Source: Streptomyces griseus | GTDB taxonomy: Bacteria; Actinomycetota; Actinomycetes; Streptomycetales; Streptomycetaceae | Assembly (NCBI GenBank): GCA_002154345.1 | Contig: MUNB01000135.1 | Span: 1-43,855 of the forward strand | Reading direction: 5' to 3' | Length of the DNA stretch: 43,855 nucleotides | In this document: positions 24,198 through 32,187 of the stretch, piece by piece | Layout of the letters: each line of letters opens with the position of its first letter | Position numbering within the stretch: position 1 is the first letter of the stretch | Notes under the pieces: model-generated | What the model saw: only the letters and a program-made list of their open reading frames with translations | The model's database searches: none | What the model was told of the DNA's origin: nothing | Made by a program: the position numbers and the translations under genes

Positions 24198-24686
24198 ATG
24201 AGCATCTGGTGGTCTCTCCATTTGCGGCGCGAAGCTGCGAGCGTGCCGCTCGCCCGTCGTTTTCTGCTCGGCACCATGGAAACCGCGGGGGTGGATCCGG
24301 ACATCTCCTTCGACCTGTCGGTCGCGCTCAGTGAGGCCTGTGCGAACGCCGTCGAACACGGCGGCGACCGGACGGCTCTCGGGGAGCCCGGGGATTCCGG
24401 GTACGGACGCCCTGCCGCGGACTCCGGGCAGTACCGGGTCACGGCCTATCTGGACGGCGAGAAATGCCGTATCGAGGTCAGCGACTCGGGGCCGGGCTTT
24501 CCCGCCCGGCGCGCGCTTCGCCCAGCCGCGCATTCCCCGCAGAACGAAGCCGAGAGCGGCCGGGGTCTCGACCTCATCCAGCAGCTCTCCGACCACGTCC
24601 AGTTCGGCAACCGGCCGGGCCGCGGCGCGGTGGTGAGCTTCGACAAGGTCCTGAAATGGCGCGAGGGCGCGCTGCTCACGGTGTAG
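24198..24686 (+). CDS. RsbW/SpoIIAB-like ATP-binding protein (anti-sigma kinase family)
   Basis: 162 aa, a lone GHKL ATPase domain. N box ALSEACANAVEHGGD, G1 box VSDSGPGFP, G2 box ESGRGLDLIQQLSD. The very strong AGGAGG lies 8 nt before ATG 24198. Such proteins in Streptomyces are serine kinases that bind or phosphorylate anti-anti-sigma factors, or bind sigma factors. A variable insertion (about 57-75, PGDSGYGRPAADSG) lengthens the loop after the N box. No sigma factor or STAS protein is adjacent, but a SpoIIE-like phosphatase lies at 26363-27733. A hairpin overlaps the stop. Confidence 0.87.
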   Translation: MSIWWSLHLRREAASVPLARRFLLGTMETAGVDPDISFDLSVALSEACANAVEHGGDRTALGEPGDSGYGRPAADSGQYRVTAYLDGEKCRIEVSDSGPGFPARRALRPAAHSPQNEAESGRGLDLIQQLSDHVQFGNRPGRGAVVSFDKVLKWREGALLTV

Positions 24687-24703
24687 TGAGCGGCGCGCCC
24701 TCG
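24662..24703 (+). terminator. Terminator overlapping the RsbW-like stop codon
   Basis: 18-bp stem (24662-24679 with 24686-24703) with one G-T wobble and a 6-nt loop that includes part of the TAG stop. The gene's last codons form the left arm. Confidence 0.75.
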
Positions 24704-24735
24704 GCGCTGTGGCACGTGCGGATACGCGGCCGGGG

Positions 24736-26217
24736 TCAGCCCTTGAGCCGGGCCATCCAGGCCTCGACCTCGTCCGCCTGACGGGGCAGCTTGTCGGAGA
24801 GGTTCCGGTTGCCGTCCTCGGTGACGAGGATGTCGTCCTCGATCCGGACGCCGATGCCCCGGTACTCCTCGGGCACGGTCAGGTCGTCGGCCTGGAAGTA
24901 GAGACCGGGCTCGACCGTCAGGCAGACGCCCGGCTCCAGCGTGCCGTTGACGTACGTCTCGGTGCGCGCGGCGGCGCAGTCGTGGACGTCCATGCCGAGC
25001 ATGTGCCCGGTGCCGTGCAGGGTCCAACGGCGCTGGAGGCCCAGCTCCAGGACCTTCTCCACGGACAGGTCGCCGAGCAGGCCCCACTCGACGAGCTTCT
25101 CGGCGAGCACGCGCTGCGCGGCGTCGTGGAAGTCGCGGTAGTCGGCGCCGGGCTTCACGGCGGCGATGCCCGCCTCCTGGGCCTCGTACACCGCGTCGTA
25201 GATCTTGCGCTGGAGCGGCGAGAAGGTGCCGTTGATCGGCAGGGTGCGCGTCACGTCGGCGGTGTAGAGGTCGTTGGTCTCCACGCCGGCGTCCAGGAGC
25301 AGCAGCTCGCCCGCGCGGACGGCGCCGTCGTTGCGGACCCAGTGCAGGGTGGTGGCGTGCGGGCCGGCGGCGCAGATGGAGCCGTAGCCGATGTCGTTGC
25401 CCTCGATGCGGGCGCGCAGGAAGAACGTGCCCTCGATGAAGCGCTCGCTGGTCGCCTCGGCCTTGTCGAGGCTCTTCACGACGTCCTCGAAGCCGCGCGC
25501 GGTGGCGTCGCACGCCTTCTGCAGCTCGGCGATCTCGAAGGCGTCCTTCACGAGGCGGGCCTCGGAGAGGTGGACGCGCAGCTCCTCGTCGCGCTCCGCG
25601 GTGACCTTGTCGGTGAGCGCGGCCTCGACGGACGCGTCGTGGCCGCGCACATTGCGGACCGGGCCGGTGGCCTCGGTCAGCGCGGCGGCCAGCTCGCGGA
25701 CGTCCTTCGCGGGGATGCCGAGCAGCTGCTCGGCCTCGGTGAGGGAGTTGCGGCGGCCGACCCACAGCTCGCCCTGGCCGTCGAGCCAGAACTCGCCGTT
25801 CTCCCGGTTGGAGCGCGGCAGCAGGTAGAGGGTGGCCTCGTGGCCGGTGTCGCCGGTCGGCTCCAGGACGAGCACGCCGTCCTGGGTCTGGTCACCGGTG
25901 AGGTACGCGTACTCGGTGGAGGCGCGGAAGGCGTACTCGGTGTCGTTGGAGCGGGTCTTCAGGTTGCCCGCGGGAATGACCAGGCGCTCGCCGGGGAAGC
26001 GGGCGGAGAGCGCGGCGCGCCGGGCGGCGGTGTGCTCGGCCTGGGCGATCGGCTGGAGGTCGTGCAGTTCCGTGTCGGCCCAGCCCGACTTCATGTTGTC
26101 GGCGAGCTCGTCGGAGACGGCCGGGTAGAGGCCGTTCTTCCGCTGCTTGACCGGTTCCGCCGTTTCGTTCTCTTCGGTCTCCTGCTCCGGGTTCTCCGGA
26201 ATGAGCTCCTCAGACAC
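24736..26217 (-). CDS. pepP: Xaa-Pro aminopeptidase (aminopeptidase P)
   Basis: 493 aa. N-terminal creatinase-type domain (about 60-220), then the M24B pita-bread catalytic domain. Metal ligands are visible: two Asp in LLLDAGVETNDLYTADVTRT, His in HGTGHMLGMDVHD, Glu in TVEPGLYF and Glu in GVRIEDDILVTEDG, all five present. Releases the N-terminal residue from peptides with proline second. AAGGAGA is 9 nt upstream of GTG 26217. The N-terminal 40 residues are acidic and poorly conserved, as usual for Streptomyces PepP. It faces the RsbW-like gene tail-to-tail across a terminator. Confidence 0.95.
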   Translation of the reverse strand: MSEELIPENPEQETEENETAEPVKQRKNGLYPAVSDELADNMKSGWADTELHDLQPIAQAEHTAARRAALSARFPGERLVIPAGNLKTRSNDTEYAFRASTEYAYLTGDQTQDGVLVLEPTGDTGHEATLYLLPRSNRENGEFWLDGQGELWVGRRNSLTEAEQLLGIPAKDVRELAAALTEATGPVRNVRGHDASVEAALTDKVTAERDEELRVHLSEARLVKDAFEIAELQKACDATARGFEDVVKSLDKAEATSERFIEGTFFLRARIEGNDIGYGSICAAGPHATTLHWVRNDGAVRAGELLLLDAGVETNDLYTADVTRTLPINGTFSPLQRKIYDAVYEAQEAGIAAVKPGADYRDFHDAAQRVLAEKLVEWGLLGDLSVEKVLELGLQRRWTLHGTGHMLGMDVHDCAAARTETYVNGTLEPGVCLTVEPGLYFQADDLTVPEEYRGIGVRIEDDILVTEDGNRNLSDKLPRQADEVEAWMARLKG

Positions 26218-26362
26218 GATTTGTCTCTCCTTGATACGACACTGGACCATCACCCATCGTACGGGCGTACGGAAGGGGGCCCAGGGCCGAAGGACCTGTT
26301 ACCGGAGAGAGCTGTCGACACCGGTGAAGGCGGGCGATCGAGGGGGCGGCCGAGCCGGTCGG

Positions 26363-27733
26363 TCAGTCGAAGTGGGCGGCGAGGATCACGACGTCCTCGG
26401 CGGAATCGGTCCGGTCGAGGCCGTCGGGGAGCATCGTGCGCAGGACGTGGTCGGCGACGGCCGCCGGATCGTGCCGCCCCGCCTTCGGCACGGAAGCGGC
26501 GGCGGAGTGCAGCCGGGCGAAGGCGCGGTCCATCGGGTCCCCGGTGCGGCGCAGCAGCCCGTCCGTGTAGAGCAGCACCGTTTCTCCGGGCGCGGGGCTG
26601 AACTCCACGCTCGGCGCCTCCCAGCAGGCGAGCATCCCCAGCGGGGCGGAGAGCGTGGTCTCGACGAACTCGCAGCGCCGCTCGCCCAGCACCAGCGGCG
26701 GGGTGTGCCCGGCCCCGGCCAGCACGACCTTGCGGGCGGCGGGCTCGCAGTAGGCGAACAGGGCGGTCGCGGTCCGCGCGGGTTCGGTGAGCCGCAGCAG
26801 CAGTTCCAGGTCGGAGAGGACGGCGACGGGGTCCTCGCCCTCCATCACGGCGTACGCCCGCAGGCTGGCGCGCAGCCGGCCCATGGCGGCCATGGCGCTC
26901 GGTCCGGATCCGCCGACGGAGCCGACGGCGAGACCGAGCGTGCGGTCGGGCAGCGGCAGCGCGTCGTACCAGTCGCCGCCGCCCCGGGGGCCGGTGCGGT
27001 GCCGGGCGGCGAGCTGGACGCCGGAGATCCGGGGCAGCCGGCTGGGCAGCAACTCCTCGGCGACGGCGGCGACGTCCGCGCGGGCCCGCTCCAGCTCGAT
27101 CAGCCGGGCCAGGTGCTCGGTGGCGTAACGGGCGTAGAGGCCGGCGAGGTGGCGCTGTTTCTGTGCGGGCTCGGCCGGTTCGTCGTAGAGCCAGACGGCC
27201 GCGCCGAGACGGCCGGCCGCCTCGGAGGTGAGCGGGAGGGCGTAGCTCGCGGCGTAACCGAGCCGGACGGCGACATCGCGGTGCCGGGGGTCCAGGTCCT
27301 GCTCGCCGAGCAGGTCGGGGCTGGCGACCCCGTCGGCGGTGCCCGGCGCGCCGTCGAGGACGCGGCCGAGGGCGGTGGCCGGGCGGGGCACGGTCTCGAT
27401 GTGCCCGAGCTCGGCGTGGGAGAGGCCAAGGCCGAGGGTGGCGGAGGGGCCTTCGCCGTGCGCCGGTTCCAGAACGAGGAGTCCGCGCCGGGCGCCGACG
27501 AGGGCGGCTCCGGCGCGCAGCAGCTCGTTCAGGGCGTCGTCGAGGGTGCTCGTACCGGCCAGCCGCTCGGTGAGTTCGTGGAGGGTGGTGAGGTCCGAGA
27601 CCCAGCCCGCCAGCCGGTCCTGGATGAAGGCTCCGGGCGGTCCCGGGACCTCCGTCAGAGGAGCGGGAGTGTGCGTTGAAACCGGATCCTCTGGATCGAT
27701 TCCAGCCACTTTCGGCAGGTGTGGGGCGCTCAT
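26363..27733 (-). CDS. SpoIIE/PP2C-like protein with GAF-like domain and degenerate active site
   Basis: 456 aa. A GAF-like domain (about 45-215) is followed by a SpoIIE domain (about 235-455). The first metal motif GDWYD (253-257) and the C-terminal acidic pair region AEDVVILAAH are kept, as is LLYTDGLLRRTG. The motif that normally reads GDVxGHG is GSVGGSG (271-277): the metal Asp is Ser272 and the His is Ser276. Loss of phosphatase activity is therefore likely though not certain. ATG 27733 was chosen for its GGAAAG 9 nt upstream; in-frame ATGs at 27787 and 27850 lack such a site. It would act in partner switching with RsbW-like kinases. Confidence 0.85.
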   Translation of the reverse strand: MSAPHLPKVAGIDPEDPVSTHTPAPLTEVPGPPGAFIQDRLAGWVSDLTTLHELTERLAGTSTLDDALNELLRAGAALVGARRGLLVLEPAHGEGPSATLGLGLSHAELGHIETVPRPATALGRVLDGAPGTADGVASPDLLGEQDLDPRHRDVAVRLGYAASYALPLTSEAAGRLGAAVWLYDEPAEPAQKQRHLAGLYARYATEHLARLIELERARADVAAVAEELLPSRLPRISGVQLAARHRTGPRGGGDWYDALPLPDRTLGLAVGSVGGSGPSAMAAMGRLRASLRAYAVMEGEDPVAVLSDLELLLRLTEPARTATALFAYCEPAARKVVLAGAGHTPPLVLGERRCEFVETTLSAPLGMLACWEAPSVEFSPAPGETVLLYTDGLLRRTGDPMDRAFARLHSAAASVPKAGRHDPAAVADHVLRTMLPDGLDRTDSAEDVVILAAHFD

Positions 27734-28171
27734 GGCAGCCAGCTTTCCGACCGGTGCGATTCGTCGAATAGCATCGCAAACCCCCATGTGATTCTGCGCC
27801 ACTATCAATGCATCCACATGTACACGCACAAGTAACCCGATGTCCAGCATTGTCCCTTCGGGGACCGGGCGATTCGTGCTCTCCCAGTGTCGGTTAACTT
27901 GGCCAAAAAATGCACCCTATGGACGCTATTTGCGATCGACTGGGGCTGCTCAACAGGGGTACCTCCGGGGTCAAGTCGCCGGAGGAGCGTCATTCCGGGC
28001 ATGCTGGGTACGTAAACGGTGATGCGCGGGTGCGGTTGTGATCGCCAAGGAACCCGGCAGCGGGTTCCGGCGTCCTTACCCGTGAAGGTGACGCCCCGCC
28101 CCGGACGGCGGGGTTCCCACCGGGGACGGCGGGCGAGGCACATGCCACCCTCGCCCAGCGACCGCCGGCCC

Positions 28172-28375
28172 GGCTCGACCCGCTCGGTTCGACCCGCACG
28201 ACTCCGCCAGGGCAGCACGACCCGCTCGGTCAGTTCGATCCGCTCGGTCCGTTCGACCCCGTTCGGTTCGACTCCGCTCGACTCTGCTCGATTCGGCTCT
28301 GTTCCACCCCAGATCTGTTCTTGATCGGTTCTATTCGGATCGGTTCCACTCGGCTCGGCTCGGCTCACGCTCGGT
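28172..28375. repeat. Degenerate short-repeat tract in a 766-bp gene-free gap
   Basis: The 27734-28499 gap has no credible gene. From 28172 to 28375 it is built of diverged copies of a unit near GAYCCGCTCGGTYC and shorter GACTCNGCTC forms, ending in a run of CGGCT. The unit count is approximate because copies vary in length (about 10-18 bp). Around 27900 there is an A/T-rich patch (GGCCAAAAAATGC), a likely promoter area for the divergent genes. No function is assigned. Confidence 0.55.
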
Positions 28376-28499
28376 ATCGACGGCACGCCCGTACCGCAGA
28401 ACTGATGAGCACGTACGCACAGCGAAGAGATACGCACGTGGTGTCACGCACGCGTGCTGTCATGTGGACTCGGCGTTCAACGGAAAGGAACGAGCGCTC

Positions 28500-29243
28500 A
28501 TGCGCGAGATCCTCGGAAGGCGACGCAGGCTCCGGCTCCGGCGCAAGGAGGGGACCGCCCGGCTCGACGCGGTCCTGACCTGCGCCACCGTATGGCAATG
28601 GCCCGTGGTCCCCGGAGTGGGGACGGCGCGGGCCACCCCGGACGGCGAGAGCGGCGGCCTCGGCTGCGCCTGCCCCGAACCCGACTGCGCCGTACCGGGC
28701 GCACACCCCTTCGAGCCCGGCCTGCTGGCGGCCACCACGGACGAGCGCATGGTGCGCTGGTGGTGGTCCAACCGCCCCGCCGCGCCGGTGATGCTGGCGA
28801 CCGGCGGCCGGGCGCCCTGCGCGGTGAGCCTGCCCGCCGTGGCCGCCGCCGGAGCGCTGAGCGCCCTCGACGCCCTCGGCATGCGGCTCGGCCCCGTGGT
28901 GGCGACGCCCACCCGATGGTCGCTGCTGGTGGCCCCGTACTCCCTGGAACGGCTCGGCGAACTGCTGTACGCGAAGGACTGGGTGCCCAGCTCGCTCCGG
29001 TTCCACGGCGAGGGCGGCTACCTCGTCCTGCCGCCGTCCCGTACCGGCGCGGGCCAGGTCCGCTGGGAACGGCCGCCCGCACCGCTCGGCGCCTCCGCCG
29101 CCGCCCCGGTGTTCCGAAGGCGGACGAAGGGCGAGGCCCCGGCGGCCGCGGCGCCCTGGCTCCCGGACGTCGAAGCGGTCCTGGACGCCCTGGTCGAGGC
29201 GAGCACCGGCGCCCCGGGCGGCGGCAGCCGGCTCGCCCACTGA
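28500..29243 (+). CDS. Primase-polymerase-like protein lacking catalytic Asp pair
   Basis: 247 aa. Alignable with the N-terminal bifunctional primase-polymerase domain (PF09250): WQWPVVPG, the zinc-like GCACPEPDCAVPGAHPF (Cys-x-Cys-x5-Cys then GAHP), WWWSNRPAAPVMLATGG, and YLVLPPS near the end of the fold. Where active enzymes have a DxD after ATG, this protein reads CAVSLP, so nucleotide transfer is unlikely. Many Streptomyces carry such an annotated primase-polymerase in this neighbourhood; its function is unknown. ATG 28500 has AAGGA 10 nt upstream; GTG 28464 is in frame but weaker. It is not part of the mobile element that carries a true Prim-Pol at 38840-39667. Confidence 0.78.
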   Translation: MREILGRRRRLRLRRKEGTARLDAVLTCATVWQWPVVPGVGTARATPDGESGGLGCACPEPDCAVPGAHPFEPGLLAATTDERMVRWWWSNRPAAPVMLATGGRAPCAVSLPAVAAAGALSALDALGMRLGPVVATPTRWSLLVAPYSLERLGELLYAKDWVPSSLRFHGEGGYLVLPPSRTGAGQVRWERPPAPLGASAAAPVFRRRTKGEAPAAAAPWLPDVEAVLDALVEASTGAPGGGSRLAH

Positions 29244-29285
29244 CGCCACGGGACCGGAAGGGCGCATGTTCGCGAAAGGGCGGGT

Positions 29286-29317
29286 GTCCGGCTCACTCGA
29301 ACGGGTGTGAGCCGGAC
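29286..29317 (+). terminator. Terminator after the primase-polymerase-like gene
   Basis: Perfect 11-bp stem (29286-29296 with 29307-29317), 10-nt loop, 43 bp after the stop. Confidence 0.7.
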
Positions 29318-29420
29318 CGGATCCGCGGTAAACGGGTGCCGGGCGGCCCGGCGGCGCGCATTCCGCCGATATCGTCGCTCCGTCCTCGGGAATTCCGCGC
29401 AGTCGCCAGGTGGGGCCACC

Positions 29421-30086
29421 ATGAATCTCCGCATGATCGGTCTCACGGCAGCCGTGGTGTTCGGGTGTCTCGTCCCGCTGGTTGCTTCCGCGGATCCCGC
29501 CGTCGACCCGACCCCTGCCCCGGCCTTTGACTCGATCTTTGACGCGGCCTCCGATCCGTCCGGTGAACCGGCCGACGCGAAATCTTCTGGCGGATCGCCA
29601 GAAATGCTCAGGCCAAAGGTTTCTGATGAACTATCCGGCGAAGGCGCTGCCGACGCACATTCTTCGTCCTTGCTGAAATCGCCGTCGAGAATGAGCACGG
29701 AAGCCGGTTCCCTGCCCGAGTTTGACCGTACGGGTGCGGTGGCGCGGTGCGGCCCCGAGCTGGTCGCACCGGAGGGCGTCGAGGCGCAGACCTGTGTGAT
29801 GACCCAGGACGGCGAGACCTGGGCGCGTACGTACTACCGGAACGCGACCGGTGAGGAACTCCGGTCCGTGCTCACGCTGATGGGCCCGGCCGGACGGGCC
29901 GTCGAGCTGCACTGCGCGCCGGCCGCGCACGACGAACCCGGCCTCTGCGAGACGCCGCGCATCCCCTCCCCGGGCGCGTCCCGGTCCACCACGGCGGTCG
30001 CGGAGTTCCTGGGCGCGGGGCCGGTGGGCGAGGCGCCGCTGCTGCTCCGCGCCGGATCCGAGAGGGCGCCGGGCGCCGAGGACTGA
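29421..30086 (+). CDS. Secreted protein of unknown function
   Basis: 221 aa. Signal peptide about 1-24 (MNLRMIGLTAAVVFGCLVPLVASA, cleavage after ASA). Residues 25-100 are Pro/Ser/Asp-rich, acidic and probably disordered. A compact C-terminal part (about 105-190) has four Cys (ARCGPE, QTCVMT, LHCAPA, GLCETP) that could pair as disulfides outside the cell. AGGTGG lies 8 nt upstream of ATG 29421. I do not recognise the family. The run SFDSIFDAASDPSG region uses A/T third positions more than its neighbours (29560-29690), which may indicate a diverging linker. Confidence 0.72.
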   Translation: MNLRMIGLTAAVVFGCLVPLVASADPAVDPTPAPAFDSIFDAASDPSGEPADAKSSGGSPEMLRPKVSDELSGEGAADAHSSSLLKSPSRMSTEAGSLPEFDRTGAVARCGPELVAPEGVEAQTCVMTQDGETWARTYYRNATGEELRSVLTLMGPAGRAVELHCAPAAHDEPGLCETPRIPSPGASRSTTAVAEFLGAGPVGEAPLLLRAGSERAPGAED

Positions 30087-30191
30087 CCGGGGCCGGTCAA
30101 CTGACCGGCGTGGGCCAAGAGGGGGCGAGAGGGGCGTACGGTCGCCGCGCCCGGGAGTGTCACAGGGCGGGCCGCAGCCGGAAACGAGGAC

Positions 30192-30231
30192 GCCCGGTCG
30201 CTGGCGACGGGGGATGCACCAGCGACCGGGC
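30192..30231 (+). terminator. Terminator after the secreted protein
   Basis: Perfect 13-bp stem (30192-30204 with 30219-30231), 14-nt loop, then TTCT; 105 bp after the stop. It also lies between two convergent genes and could act on both. Confidence 0.72.
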
Positions 30232-30355
30232 TTCTAGAACCGTAACAAGAGATCTGCCGTTCGCAAATTCGATCTCGCCTGTAGGGACGCCGATTTACTT
30301 ACGAGTACGGCGAGTTGTGACGCGGGTCACCGTCTGTGGCGCCCGGTCGTCACGG

Positions 30356-31321
30356 TCAGCTGAGGGTCACCTGGCGGTTGGTGAGACCGCCCCGGGCACG
30401 GCGTTCCTCGGCGGTGAGCGGGGCGTCGGACGCGAGCGCCGCCGCCAGTCGCTCGGCGAACGCGACGGCGGGCTTCTCGCACGCCTCGGCGCCCATCGAG
30501 CTCGGCAGGTCCCAGACGGGGACGACGAGCCCGTGCGCCCGGAACGAGCCGACCAGGCGGGTGTCGTCGCCGAGCGAGGAGGTGCCCGCGGCGTGCAGCC
30601 GGGCGAGCGCGTCGAGGAGCTGCTCCTCGGGGTGCGGCATGACCCAGCGCAGGTGGTTCTTCTCCGGGGTCTCGCACCAGTACGCGGCGTCGACGCCGGA
30701 CAGCAGGGTCGTCGGGATCGCGGCGGCGTTCGCGCGCTCCAGCGACGCGGACACCTCCGGCGTGGCGTTCTCCGCGTCCGGCACCCAGAACTCGAACCCG
30801 GAGTGCACGTCCGGCTCGAAGGTGGCGTCCGGGGCGAGGAGGTCCTGGAGGCGCGGACCGTCGGCCGGTACGCGGCGGGCGGCGACCGGGGAGCCGGGCT
30901 CGGCCTCCAGGGCGCGCTGGAGGGTGTCCGCGAGGTCGCGGCTGAGGTCACCGGAGGAGGTGTCGTTCTGCAGGGCGAGCAGGACGGAACCGTCGTCGCG
31001 GCGCAGCGCGGGCCAGGCCATCGGCAGAACCGTGGCGAGCGTCACCGACGGAACTCCCTCGGGCAGCCCGTCCTTGAGGGTCAGCTCGACCGTGGCGGCG
31101 GGCACCAGCTCGCGCAGCGCGACCCAGTCGCACTCGCCCGCGAGTCCCTCGAAGGGGCGGTGCACGAGCTCGGTCACGGCCTGGGCGGCGGCGCGTCCGT
31201 GACACGCCTTGTAACGACGGCCCGATCCGCACGGGCAGGGCTCACGGGCCCCGACGACCGGGATCTCACCGTCCTTGAGCTGCTGCTTCCCGGCCTTGGA
31301 CTGAGGGCGCTTCTTGGCCAT
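30356..31321 (-). CDS. DUF5926 protein with N-terminal SEC-C zinc motif
   Basis: 321 aa. Starts MAKKRPQSKAGKQQLKDGE, then EPCPCGSGRRYKACHG, a SEC-C Cys-x-Cys...Cys-His zinc motif as found at the end of SecA and in many nucleic-acid or ribosome-linked proteins. The rest is the actinobacterial DUF5926 domain, role unknown. ATG 31321 was chosen over 31330 because GGGAGA ends 9 nt before it and only touches the other ATG. A -10-like TAGGCT on the minus strand (31363-31368) suits a leader of about 35 nt. It is widely conserved in Streptomyces, suggesting a housekeeping role. Confidence 0.88.
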   Translation of the reverse strand: MAKKRPQSKAGKQQLKDGEIPVVGAREPCPCGSGRRYKACHGRAAAQAVTELVHRPFEGLAGECDWVALRELVPAATVELTLKDGLPEGVPSVTLATVLPMAWPALRRDDGSVLLALQNDTSSGDLSRDLADTLQRALEAEPGSPVAARRVPADGPRLQDLLAPDATFEPDVHSGFEFWVPDAENATPEVSASLERANAAAIPTTLLSGVDAAYWCETPEKNHLRWVMPHPEEQLLDALARLHAAGTSSLGDDTRLVGSFRAHGLVVPVWDLPSSMGAEACEKPAVAFAERLAAALASDAPLTAEERRARGGLTNRQVTLS

Positions 31322-31362
31322 GGTGGGCATTCTCCCGATTGCGACAGTGCGGACTCGGCGCG

Positions 31363-31368
31363 AGCCTA
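31363..31368 (-). promoter_or_regulatory. Putative -10 (TAGGCT) of the DUF5926 gene
   Basis: Minus-strand TAGGCT about 42 nt upstream of ATG 31321. Unlike the leaderless cases, a Shine-Dalgarno sequence GGGAGA follows. Confidence 0.35.
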
Positions 31369-31437
31369 GCCGCCCGGGGAGCCCTGCCCCGCCCACGCAG
31401 GCGCACAGCCCCGTGCGCTCCGGCCGTGCTCCGGCTC

Positions 31438-32016
31438 TCAGCCCACGTCGTCGAAGGCCTCGGAGAAGTCCAGGCCCTCGAACCCGGTGAGCCCGCCGAC
31501 CCCGTTCGCCCGCACGCCGTTGGCTTCGGAGCCGCTTCCCTCGCTGCTGCCGTTGCCGCCGCCGATGCCGGGCGGCTTCTTCGCGGAGACCAGGGCCCAG
31601 ACGGTGACTTCGCCGGAGGAGTCGTCCCGTACGCCCCACTCCTGGGCCAGGGCGCTGATGATGTTGAGCCCCCGGCCGCCGCGTGCCGTCACCGAAGGGG
31701 TGGCCGGAACCGGTCGGGTCGGGCCGCCGCCGTCCGTGACCTCCACGGTGAGCGCGCCGCCGGTGTCCACCCGCCAGGCGGCGCGGATGTCCCCGTCGCC
31801 GACGTCGGTCTGCCGGCCGAGCGGCCTGCCGTGCCGGCAGGCGTTGCTGAGAAGTTCGGAAAGGATCAGAACAGCGTCGTCGACGACCGCGTCCGACACC
31901 CCGTTGCCGCGCAACTGCTCACGCATCCGGTGTCGTGCCTGCCCCACGCCGGCAGGGCCATGAGGAATGGCCATGCTCGACGACGCGGGCACCTCTTGTG
32001 CCACCACCAACGCCAC
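31438..32016 (-). CDS. RsbW-like ATP-binding protein (second)
   Basis: 192 aa GHKL ATPase. N box LILSELLSNACRHGRPLG, G1 region VTDGGGPTRP, G2 box ARGGRGLNIISALAQEWG. The C-terminal 50 residues are Gly/Ser/Asn-rich (GGGNGSSEGSGSEANG) and end in an acidic GLDFSEAFDDVG, an unusual tail for this family. GTG 32016 is chosen because AAAGGAGGT lies 7 nt upstream; the frame is open further to 32103 without a ribosome site. It probably binds anti-anti-sigma or sigma factors like the homologue at 24198. Downstream (108 bp) is DUF5926. Confidence 0.86.
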   Translation of the reverse strand: MALVVAQEVPASSSMAIPHGPAGVGQARHRMREQLRGNGVSDAVVDDAVLILSELLSNACRHGRPLGRQTDVGDGDIRAAWRVDTGGALTVEVTDGGGPTRPVPATPSVTARGGRGLNIISALAQEWGVRDDSSGEVTVWALVSAKKPPGIGGGNGSSEGSGSEANGVRANGVGGLTGFEGLDFSEAFDDVG

Positions 32017-32187
32017 CCCCGAGACCTCCTTTGCCCCACGCCACGGGTTGGATGCCCCACTGGGCTGGACCGGAAACCGGCCAATGCGCTGCCGGTGACG
32101 CACTCGTAACGATCGGACGCGCAGCGAATGCGCCGGTGCACACCCCGTAACGGCCGAGGTCGGAGGCCTGGCAGGTCCTTATCCGTA

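Noticed and set aside
28172-28375. CRISPR array
   Set aside because: Repeat units are short, vary in length and sequence, and are not separated by unique spacers of constant size; no cas genes.
27805-28437. 210-codon open frame over the repeat tract
   Set aside because: The product is made of repeated Glu/Arg/Ser segments caused by the DNA repeats and lacks a ribosome site.
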